A stretch of DNA of 5,586 bases, from NCBI GenBank assembly GCA_017617145.1, contig JAFZWX010000218.1:1-5586 (forward strand). The letters run 5' to 3'. The DNA is from Treponema sp. Lineage in GTDB: Bacteria > Spirochaetota > Spirochaetia > Treponematales > Treponemataceae. Position numbers and translations under genes: made by a program. The number at the start of each line of letters is the position of its first letter. Within the stretch, counting starts at the first letter, position 1. A model generated the notes under the pieces. It worked only from the letters and a program-made list of their open reading frames with translations, was not told the origin of the DNA and ran no database searches. Shown piece by piece: positions 1 through 5,168 of the stretch.

Positions 1-70
1 TACGTCCGCGGTTCCCTAACGGTCAGCCTCCTCGGCTTCGCCTGCGGTGGCCTGCTTCGCAGCCGCTCCC
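1..70. other. GC-rich segment forming the 3' end of the DUF4405-like gene
   Basis: By hand count 49 of the first 70 bases are G or C, against 22 of the next 70. The segment encodes the Ala/Glu-rich C-terminal tail (residues about 229-246) and continues past the TAG stop to the window edge. CTTCGC occurs twice (37-42 and 55-60). It may be part of a dispersed repeat or an insertion edge. Only 15 bases lie beyond the stop, so a terminator cannot be assessed. Confidence 0.45.
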
Positions 71-756
71 ATCGCTACCACAACTTTTCTGATGTAATGT
101 ATAATCGTCGCAAACAGAACAATTATTGAAATATAATCCAGCGCAAACAAAATATAGCCACGACTAAAATCAAAGAAAAAGAACTGCTGAAGCCCCAGCA
201 TGTATTTCCACACTCCGCGGGTGATGAAAGCGTAGATACCGTAAAGGCTGATTAGGATGCAGATGATTCGTAGTGAAATGATTTTTATATTGGAAGAATT
301 AGTTCGCGAGTTCTGCGTAGCTGAACTCGTTGAGGATTGCAAAGCAATCCTCACAAGCTTTGCGCCGTGTAGTCCAATATGGAATGCTATGAAAATGTAA
401 TACCAGTGAGAAGCGAGCAGGTGAGTGATTCTTGCAAATCCAAGTGCACCGCCCACCCAGTCAGACGGAATGAACCACGCCATCAAAAGTCCGCTGATCA
501 TAAGGAACGGGGCACAAAGTAAGACTCCAAGGTTCACGATAATCTGCATGATTCGGTAGGGCTGGTAATTACCTTTGAAGAGCGAGCCGTACCAGCGGCG
601 GTTCAGCACAACGTGTACGACCCAAATTACAATCAGCGAAATCCCGCAAATCTGATGTAGCATGTCATCCGGGAAGAGCATGGTTCCGCCCATCAGAATT
701 ACAGAAAGGAGTGTCATCAAAATGTCGAGCGGTATACGCAGGCGGTTTGTATTCAT
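16..756 (-). CDS. DUF4405-like polytopic membrane protein, putative b-type cytochrome
   Basis: The 246-residue product has about six hydrophobic segments, near residues 10-28, 34-52, 69-95, 114-137, 157-177 and 201-222. Histidine pairs spaced 14 apart occur in the second segment (H34, H48) and around the fourth (H112, H126, with H117 and H130 nearby). HxxxxxNRR-type context after H48 and these pairs fit the DUF4405 / cytochrome b561-like membrane families, which are thought to hold b-heme between helices. A role in moving electrons across the membrane is inferred. It is the last gene of the operon, 10 bp after the exported flavodoxin gene. Its SD (AAGGA, 7 nt before ATG) overlaps that gene's TAA. 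Two oddities stand out: a Ser/Thr/Asn-rich loop (residues about 139-155) encoded partly by tandem hairpins, and an Ala/Glu-rich C-terminus of GC-rich DNA. Family assignment is fairly secure; heme binding is not proven. Confidence 0.8.
   Translation of the reverse strand: MNTNRLRIPLDILMTLLSVILMGGTMLFPDDMLHQICGISLIVIWVVHVVLNRRWYGSLFKGNYQPYRIMQIIVNLGVLLCAPFLMISGLLMAWFIPSDWVGGALGFARITHLLASHWYYIFIAFHIGLHGAKLVRIALQSSTSSATQNSRTNSSNIKIISLRIICILISLYGIYAFITRGVWKYMLGLQQFFFFDFSRGYILFALDYISIIVLFATIIHYIRKVVVAMGAAAKQATAGEAEEADR
307..353. repeat. Two adjacent perfect hairpins inside the DUF4405-like gene
   Basis: The first inverted repeat has 7-bp arms, CGAGTTC (307-313) and GAACTCG (323-329), with a 9-nt loop. 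One base later comes a second with 10-bp arms, TGAGGATTGC (331-340) and GCAATCCTCA (344-353), and loop AAA. Together they encode part of the hydrophilic stretch between the fourth and fifth membrane segments. They may be a palindromic repeat inserted in frame; no second copy is present in this window. Confidence 0.6.
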
Positions 757-766
757 GTATTAATCC

Positions 767-1333
767 TTATTTTAACCAGGCATCCACCTGTTTTTCAGCT
801 TCTTTGCGGTTGTTCTGTGCAGTTCGGCCGGTCATTACAAGAGCTTTTTTCATTGTCACATTCTTGTAGAGTTTTTTGATGTTGTTGTCAGTTCCGCTTA
901 AGCCGCTTCCTTCGTGGGTGCAGAACGGAACGATTATTTTTCCGCTAAGGTCGTGTGCTTCTAAGAAAGTATAAACAACCATCGGAAGGTCTCCCCACCA
1001 GATTGGGTAGCCGATGTAGATTGTGTCATAGCTTGAGGTGTCGATGTTGCCTTTGTAGGTCGGTCGGGATTTTTTTCGCTGCTCTTCTTTTGCTACGGTA
1101 GTACATTCGTTATATGATTTAGGGTACGCTTTTTCAGGCACGATTTCAAAAATATCCGAGCCGGTCTTCTGAGCAATCATCTTTGCTAGAATTGCTGTGT
1201 TTCCTTCTGTGATTGTGCCAACCCCGTAGTTTTCATCTGCACGTGAAAAATATATCACGAGTGATTTTGCTGAAAGAGAAGATGTTGCAAAAAGTGCGAC
1301 AACTGCCGCCACGATAATTGATTTGATTTTCAT
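767..1333 (-). CDS. Exported flavodoxin (Flavodoxin_4-like) with Sec signal peptide
   Basis: The 188-residue protein begins with a typical Sec signal peptide: charged MKIK, a hydrophobic core at residues 6-17 and a likely cut after SLSA (residue 22). The first flavodoxin strand, KSLVIYFSR, follows at once. Flavodoxin_4 landmarks follow: EGNT at 43-46 in the phosphate-loop region, YPIWWGDLP at 109-117 and PFCTHEGSG at 136-144. Flavodoxins carry one or two electrons on FMN and normally work in the cytosol, so an exported copy is unusual. The mature form has only two Cys and a net positive charge by hand count (23 Lys/Arg, 19 Asp/Glu), unlike its cytosolic neighbour. I chose the ATG because AAGGAG lies 8 nt before it; an in-frame GTG 9 nt upstream overlaps that SD. 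It lies between the paralogous flavodoxin gene and the putative heme membrane protein gene. Its partner and substrate are unknown. Confidence 0.88.
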   Translation of the reverse strand: MKIKSIIVAAVVALFATSSLSAKSLVIYFSRADENYGVGTITEGNTAILAKMIAQKTGSDIFEIVPEKAYPKSYNECTTVAKEEQRKKSRPTYKGNIDTSSYDTIYIGYPIWWGDLPMVVYTFLEAHDLSGKIIVPFCTHEGSGLSGTDNNIKKLYKNVTMKKALVMTGRTAQNNRKEAEKQVDAWLK

Positions 1334-1341
1334 AAAGATCA

Positions 1342-1348
1342 CTCCTTA
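1342..1348 (-). promoter_or_regulatory. Stop-overlapping SD that sets the start of the exported flavodoxin
   Basis: On the minus strand the TAA of the cytosolic flavodoxin gene runs straight into GGAG, forming TAAGGAG. The ATG at 1333 lies 8 nt after it. The in-frame GTG at 1342 begins within this SD and so cannot be the start. Confidence 0.75.
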
Positions 1349-1864
1349 AAGTCCGTTTGAACTAAGCCACTTCTTCACGCTTGCTTCTGCACTGTTGCAT
1401 GAAGAACCATTGATTGCAAGTCCCTTTGCTACATCCGCATCCGGACATAATTTCTTGATGTCGTTTTCGCTTCTTCCCATTCCGCTGCCTTCGTGGGTAC
1501 AGAATGGCAGGATTTTCTTTCCGCTGAAATCTGCACTTTCGAGGAAGGTGAAGACAGCCTGAGGCATTGTTCCCCACCAGCACGGATAGCCGAGTACGAT
1601 TGTTTCATATTCTGCGATATTCGGTAGTGTACCTTTGAGTTCTGGGCGTGCATTTGCTCGTCCTTCTTTTTGGGCTTCATCACAACATTCCTGATAATTT
1701 ACAGGATATACCTTTACAGTCTGGATTTCGAATAAATCTCCACCTGTCGCCTTCAGTGCGAATTCAGCTACTACTGCTGTATTGCCTTTCGTAATGTTTT
1801 TAATTGTTCCACCGAAGTAATTTTCTCCGGTGTGTGAAAAATATGCGATTAAAGTCTTAGCCAT
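1346..1864 (-). CDS. Cytosolic flavodoxin (Flavodoxin_4-like)
   Basis: This 172-residue flavodoxin has no signal peptide and starts directly with strand one (MAKTLIAYFSHTGENY). Flavodoxin_4 landmarks are KGNT at 26-29, YPCWWGTMP at 93-101 and PFCTHEGSG at 121-129, matching the exported paralog downstream block for block. The two share similar DNA around the last motif (908-928 and 1489-1509), which supports gene duplication. It has six Cys and a slightly acidic hand-counted charge, as expected for a cytosolic electron carrier using FMN. The start is the ATG at 1864, preceded at 6 nt by GAGGAG. A longer reading from an ATG at 1921 would overlap the upstream gene by 47 bp and add 19 residues before strand one, so I rejected it. 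It may accept electrons from a reductase and pass them to the membrane protein encoded downstream, which is inferred from gene order. Confidence 0.88.
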   Translation of the reverse strand: MAKTLIAYFSHTGENYFGGTIKNITKGNTAVVAEFALKATGGDLFEIQTVKVYPVNYQECCDEAQKEGRANARPELKGTLPNIAEYETIVLGYPCWWGTMPQAVFTFLESADFSGKKILPFCTHEGSGMGRSENDIKKLCPDADVAKGLAINGSSCNSAEASVKKWLSSNGL

Positions 1865-1870
1865 CTGAAT

Positions 1871-1877
1871 CTCCTCA
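1871..1877 (-). promoter_or_regulatory. Stop-overlapping SD that sets the start of the cytosolic flavodoxin
   Basis: The TGA stop of the cyclophilin-like gene continues as TGAGGAG, 6 nt before the ATG at 1864. This supports the short start over the upstream ATG at 1921. Confidence 0.75.
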
Positions 1878-2342
1878 TTGTCCTGAACATGTAAGCACCG
1901 CTGTAACGTTTCCTTCGCCAAGAATTTTTTTAAGTTCAGCTTTTGTTACGCCGTCAACTTTTCCAAGTGGGGTAAAGTCCCAGCTGTTTTTATCGTAGTA
2001 GATTACAAAACGTTTGCCCAAGTATAGAATAAGGTCGCCGGCGTCTGTGTTGGTTGGTGTGTCGTTGCGGGGGAGTGTTACTGGCAAATCTCCGACTTTT
2101 TCAAAGTTTGAAAAATCGTGCATATCGATTGTAACAGCACCTTTTTGCAAAAGCTCCACCAGTGCACGTGAAGAAGAATTATCATAGAGGGTTGCTGTGA
2201 GAGTATGTTTGTTTGTACCGTTGTCAATCTGAATGGTGAGTTTCATCTGGAGGACTCCTTTTGTAGATGGCTTGCCACCTGCTGCACAGGCTGTTGTTGT
2301 AAAGAGTACGGCAGCTATCAAAAAAGAAATCAGTTTTTTCAT
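1875..2342 (-). CDS. Exported cyclophilin-like-fold protein, possible lipoprotein
   Basis: The 155-residue product has an N-terminal export signal (MKK, then a hydrophobic core at residues 4-14) ending in TTTAC at 15-19. This could be a relaxed lipobox with lipidation at C19, as spirochaetes often allow, or a signal peptidase I site nearby. Residues 33-152 match the small cyclophilin-like domain (PF18050 type): KLTIQIDNG, an ATLYDN motif at 50-55, DLPVTLP, GDLILYLGKRFVIYY and PLGKVDG. These proteins resemble cyclophilin in fold, but isomerase activity is not established, and they often occur beside or fused to flavodoxins. The ATG at 2342 follows an AGGAG that overlaps the stop of the dehydrogenase gene. 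A second strong SD precedes M33, where the domain begins, so a cytosolic form may also be made. Confidence 0.82.
   Translation of the reverse strand: MKKLISFLIAAVLFTTTACAAGGKPSTKGVLQMKLTIQIDNGTNKHTLTATLYDNSSSRALVELLQKGAVTIDMHDFSNFEKVGDLPVTLPRNDTPTNTDAGDLILYLGKRFVIYYDKNSWDFTPLGKVDGVTKAELKKILGEGNVTAVLTCSGQ
2247..2260 (-). promoter_or_regulatory. Internal SD inside the cyclophilin-like gene
   Basis: Within the coding region, AAGGAG (2260-2255 on the minus strand) lies 8 nt before an in-frame ATG at 2246 (M33). Starting there gives 123 residues, MKLTIQIDNG onward, which is the whole cyclophilin-like domain without the export signal. Confidence 0.45.
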
Positions 2343-2352
2343 AAAGACTCTC

Positions 2353-3525
2353 CTACATACTCTGTTTCAATATTTCTATGATTTCTTCGTGCGTGAGTTT
2401 ACGGTAACCACCGTCCAGAATGAAGGAGCCTTTTGCAATTCCGTCAAACATTTCCGGGGTAACACCAAGTTCTGAAATGTGGAGGCAAACACCGATTTCT
2501 TTCATCCAGTTTTCCATAGCTGCAAGTCCTGCCTCGGCAATCTGTTCATCAGAAAGGCCGGCAGTTTGAACATCCCAAACATTCTTTGCAAAGCGCACGA
2601 ACTTTGGAAGTCCGTCCCTCATAATAAAGCGATAGTACGGAAGTGAAACGCCAGAAAGTGTCATTCCGTGAGTTGCGTCCGTAAAGGCTCCGATTGACTG
2701 ACCAATCATATGAACCATCCAGTCCTGAGTTTTGCCTTTACCGATGAGTGTGTTAAGTGCCCAGGTTGCAGTCCACATGATGTTACTGCGGGCTTCGTAA
2801 TTCTCTGGGTCTTTAACAGCAATGCGGGAAGCATGAATGAGCGAGCGCATGAGCCCCTCTGCAAGGTAGTCGCTTGTGTTGTCATCGCTGCCGGAGAAAT
2901 ACTGTTCCATTATGTGGCTCATGATGTCAAAAATGCCTGCGACCATCTGCCGCTGCGGAAGAGTGTAGGTGTACTTAGGATTCAAAATTGCAAACTTAGG
3001 GAAAACTTCTTCGCCGAAAACGTGACCGATTTTAAGCTTCTGCGCGTGATTTGTGATTACCGAACCTCCGTTCATTTCGCTTCCGGTTCCAACCATTGTG
3101 AGCACTGAACCAACAGGAATAATTTTATCACCGGCCTTTGGTTCTTCCATTTTGAGGTAGTATTTTTCCCAAGGATCGCCGTCATACCAGGCTGCAACAG
3201 AAACTCCTTTTGCATAATCACAAACCGAACCGCCGCCAACTGCAAGAATAAAATCAACATTGTTTTCGCGGGCAATCTTACAGCCTTCAATAAGCTTTTC
3301 GCTTGTAGGATTTGGCATAACACCAGGGTTTTCGAAAATCTCCTTGTTGTTTGCCTTTAGGATTTTGATAACTTCATCATAAATGCCGTTCTTTTTGATT
3401 GAACCACCACCGTAGCTGAGCATAATTCTCTTTCCATATTTTGGAAGCTCGGTGTTTAAGTAGTCGAGCGCGTTGTCGCCAAAGTAAAGTTTTGTCGGGT
3501 TAGAATAAGAAAAGTTTCCGTTCAT
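2353..3525 (-). CDS. Iron-containing NAD(P)H-dependent alcohol/aldehyde dehydrogenase (YqhD/BdhA-like)
   Basis: This 390-residue protein is a full-length group III (iron-containing) alcohol dehydrogenase. The nucleotide-binding half shows SYGGGSIKKNG at 37-47, the PNPT motif at 71-74 and VGGGSVCDYAKG at 96-107. GTGSEMNGGSVI follows at 146-157. The metal ligands expected by comparison with E. coli YqhD are all present: D200, H204, H272 and H286, with the family's 14-residue spacing between the last two. The SYGGGS turn resembles NADPH-preferring members. Such enzymes reduce short-chain aldehydes to alcohols, in fermentation or in detoxification of reactive aldehydes. It is the second gene of the operon, and an AGGAGA precedes the ATG. 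Linkage to flavodoxins and a TetR regulator favours a stress or detoxification role over core fermentation, but the substrate cannot be read from sequence. Confidence 0.93.
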   Translation of the reverse strand: MNGNFSYSNPTKLYFGDNALDYLNTELPKYGKRIMLSYGGGSIKKNGIYDEVIKILKANNKEIFENPGVMPNPTSEKLIEGCKIARENNVDFILAVGGGSVCDYAKGVSVAAWYDGDPWEKYYLKMEEPKAGDKIIPVGSVLTMVGTGSEMNGGSVITNHAQKLKIGHVFGEEVFPKFAILNPKYTYTLPQRQMVAGIFDIMSHIMEQYFSGSDDNTSDYLAEGLMRSLIHASRIAVKDPENYEARSNIMWTATWALNTLIGKGKTQDWMVHMIGQSIGAFTDATHGMTLSGVSLPYYRFIMRDGLPKFVRFAKNVWDVQTAGLSDEQIAEAGLAAMENWMKEIGVCLHISELGVTPEMFDGIAKGSFILDGGYRKLTHEEIIEILKQSM

Positions 3526-3550
3526 AAGTTTTCTCCTGTTTGGTTTTTAT

Positions 3551-4414
3551 TTATGCACACTGCCTGGGGCAATCCCTGCAGATGATTTTTGTTTTAGAAG
3601 CATCAACAACACTTTCTTCCATGATGATTTCTTTAATGCAGTCGGCTTCAATTTTTCCTTCAAGAGGATTTTTTACACTGTCGATGTTTCCAATCACACT
3701 GGCCTGAACTGTGCTTCGTTCAAAAGCAAGGTCGCAGTTTTCCATTGTGCAGTTCTGGAGTACAAGATTTCTGCAATAGCAGAAAGGCTGAGTTCCAATA
3801 ATACGGCAGTTTATGAGGGTAAGGTTTTCTGAATACCAGCCAAGGTACTCGCCGTTTATAACGCTGTTGCGCACCGTAACATTTTTTGAATGCCAGAAGG
3901 CATCTTTTGTGTCCAACTCGGAATCTGTAATTTCAATGTCGCTGCAATACTGGAAAGAATATTTACCTTTCATTTTAAGTCCGTTGATTTTTGCGTCGTC
4001 AACTTCAAAGAAAGGATATTCTGATTCCTGGATTTCTACATTCTCAATAGTGAGTTTGCGGCATTTCCATATAAACTCTTCTGAAGCGGCTGTGGAGTTT
4101 TTGAGAGTGATGTTTTCGCATTCCCTCAATGCTTTGATTCCGTTCAGCTGGACACCGTCGATTGTGATATTTTTGTCGTACCAGAGAGCTGCGCGGCAAT
4201 TTCCTGTAAGTTCGCAGTCAGAAATTTCTGCATTTGTAACATGCCAGAAAGGGTAGCGGAGATTAAAATATGAACTGCTCACATTTATGTCGTGTGATTC
4301 TTTTAATGCAGATTCTCCGTCACGTGGCCCGTCAAAGCGGCAGTTTTCTATAACTGAGTCTGAAACTGCGTAAAGGGCACGTTCTTCATCAAATGCAAGA
4401 TTAGTATAGTTCAT
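3551..4414 (-). CDS. DUF3737 family beta-helix repeat protein
   Basis: The 287-residue product consists of repeating short units with alternating hydrophobic residues and N/C/D turns, such as ENCRFDG, SDCELTG, ENITLKNS, KNVTVRNS and ENLTLINCRIIG. This pattern is expected of a right-handed parallel beta-helix. Aromatic FWH/LWY/GWY positions (56-58, 77-79, 192-194) and the overall layout match the DUF3737 family, whose biochemical role is not known. There is no signal peptide or membrane segment, so it should be cytosolic. The protein ends in C279-x2-C282-P-x2-C286-A, a Cys cluster outside the repeats. It is the first gene of the operon, just downstream of the promoter and putative operator. 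GAGGAG lies 8 nt before the ATG, with a run of eight T between them. A scaffold or sensor role for the redox operon is only speculation. Confidence 0.85.
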   Translation of the reverse strand: MNYTNLAFDEERALYAVSDSVIENCRFDGPRDGESALKESHDINVSSSYFNLRYPFWHVTNAEISDCELTGNCRAALWYDKNITIDGVQLNGIKALRECENITLKNSTAASEEFIWKCRKLTIENVEIQESEYPFFEVDDAKINGLKMKGKYSFQYCSDIEITDSELDTKDAFWHSKNVTVRNSVINGEYLGWYSENLTLINCRIIGTQPFCYCRNLVLQNCTMENCDLAFERSTVQASVIGNIDSVKNPLEGKIEADCIKEIIMEESVVDASKTKIICRDCPRQCA

Positions 4415-4437
4415 AAAAAAAACTCCTCTTTGTTATA

Positions 4438-4454
4438 AGTAACACAGTGTAACT
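4438..4454. promoter_or_regulatory. Candidate TetR operator (17-bp imperfect palindrome)
   Basis: The sequence AGTAACAC-A-GTGTAACT has 8-bp arms that pair at seven of eight positions around one central base. It covers about +1 to +17 of the predicted operon transcript, a usual place and length for a TetR-family operator. A protein bound here would block the operon promoter directly and would lie upstream of the tetR promoter. That this TetR binds it is inferred. Confidence 0.5.
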
Positions 4455-4461
4455 AACAAAT

Positions 4462-4490
4462 AATATATAAAACAAAATATCGCTTGTCAA
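4462..4490 (-). promoter_or_regulatory. Predicted sigma70 promoter of the six-gene operon
   Basis: On the minus strand a perfect -35 TTGACA (4490-4485) is followed after exactly 17 bp by TATATT (4467-4462), five of six matches to the -10 consensus. Transcription would start near 4455, about 40 nt before the DUF3737 ATG. No other promoter of this quality was noticed between the operon genes. Confidence 0.75.
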
Positions 4491-4512
4491 GAAAAAGTTT
4501 TTGATTTATATT
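4484..4512 (+). promoter_or_regulatory. Predicted sigma70 promoter of tetR and the transporter gene
   Basis: On the plus strand TTGTCA (4484-4489) is followed after 17 bp by TATATT (4507-4512). The expected start site is at about 4518-4520, that is, at the ATG of tetR (4519). The -35 lies on the same base pairs as the -35 of the divergent operon promoter, so the two promoters overlap head to head. Confidence 0.6.
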
Positions 4513-4518
4513 AAAAGC

Positions 4519-5163
4519 ATGGCTGATTACATCAGGGCCCGCTCAGACGAGCAGAAAGAAGAACGAATGTCTCAAATAAAAAAAGCGGCAGATGAACTTT
4601 TTAAATCGATGCCGTATACCGAAATCACTCTTTCTACAATTGCAGAAAAACTGGGCTGGTCACGCGCAAATCTTTACAAGTACGTTACCACAAAAGAAGA
4701 AATATACCTGGAAATTGAACAGGACAGAATGACTGAATATCTGAACTCCCTGCTAACGGTTTTCCCGGAAGGCTGTAAGTTCACGCCGGAATGTGTTGCC
4801 GAAATCTGGACAGCACAGGTTGCCAGCCATGAAGATTACTTCAGATATGTTTCATTCCTGCTCACAATTATTGAACGCAATGTTACGGTTGAACGTCTGA
4901 CTGTTTTTAAGAAGACGTATTACGACCTTGCCTTTGTTTTGCAGAAGCGTCTTTCGTATGCGCTTGGAATTACCGAAGCGCAGGCCGACACTCTTTTTCT
5001 TTCAATAATGAATTATGGTGCAGACTATTTATGCAACTGCCAGTCAAATCCTCTTATTGCGCAGGCCCTTAAAAAACTCAAAATCAAACCAAAAGAAATG
5101 AACCTTGCGCGCGACGTAAAAGATTTTATTCTGATGAATATTGAATGGATGAAGAATAAGTAA
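4519..5163 (+). CDS. TetR family transcriptional regulator
   Basis: The 214-residue protein has a TetR-type N-terminal DNA-binding domain at about residues 17-63: IKKAADELF helix, then a helix-turn-helix in which TLSTIAEKLGWSRANLYKYVTTKEEIY (38-63) carries the family signature. Residues 75-214 form a helical ligand-binding and dimer domain of no recognised subclass, with two Cys in LCNC (171-174). It diverges from the redox operon and is followed 5 bp later by a transporter gene, the usual layout for a local repressor that responds to a small molecule. The ATG at 4519 is chosen because no SD precedes it or the in-frame TTG at 4501, and a promoter -10 box ends 6 nt before it. A shorter start at residue 17 is possible but would remove the N-terminal arm. 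Repression of the divergent operon is inferred from an inverted repeat there; the inducer is unknown. Confidence 0.9.
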   Translation: MADYIRARSDEQKEERMSQIKKAADELFKSMPYTEITLSTIAEKLGWSRANLYKYVTTKEEIYLEIEQDRMTEYLNSLLTVFPEGCKFTPECVAEIWTAQVASHEDYFRYVSFLLTIIERNVTVERLTVFKKTYYDLAFVLQKRLSYALGITEAQADTLFLSIMNYGADYLCNCQSNPLIAQALKKLKIKPKEMNLARDVKDFILMNIEWMKNK

Positions 5164-5168
5164 TAAAT

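Noticed and set aside
1334..1342. GTG start for the exported flavodoxin
   Set aside because: The GTG overlaps the AAGGAG; the ATG at 1333 has correct spacing and gives a typical signal peptide.
1429..1683. Further open frames on the minus strand inside the cytosolic flavodoxin gene
   Set aside because: They are out of frame with a clear flavodoxin and have no domain of their own.
1865..1921. Longer start for the cytosolic flavodoxin at 1921
   Set aside because: It would overlap the upstream gene and add 19 residues before the first strand; the ATG at 1864 has a strong SD.
2233..2475. Open frame on the plus strand across the dehydrogenase/cyclophilin-like junction
   Set aside because: It lies antisense to two supported genes and their SD region, with no recognisable features.
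2710..3108. Open frame on the plus strand opposite the dehydrogenase gene
   Set aside because: The minus strand encodes a complete, well-conserved dehydrogenase here; the plus-strand peptide resembles no known family and has no SD.
3551..3580. Radical SAM cluster motif at the end of the DUF3737 protein
   Set aside because: The spacing and position at the extreme C-terminus, with no TIM-barrel domain, do not fit a radical SAM enzyme.
3813..4256. Open frame on the plus strand opposite the DUF3737 gene
   Set aside because: It is a shadow of the repeat-rich coding sequence; no recognisable domain and no SD.
4501..4518. TTG start for tetR
   Set aside because: It has no SD, overlaps the predicted -10 region and would lie upstream of the predicted transcript start.
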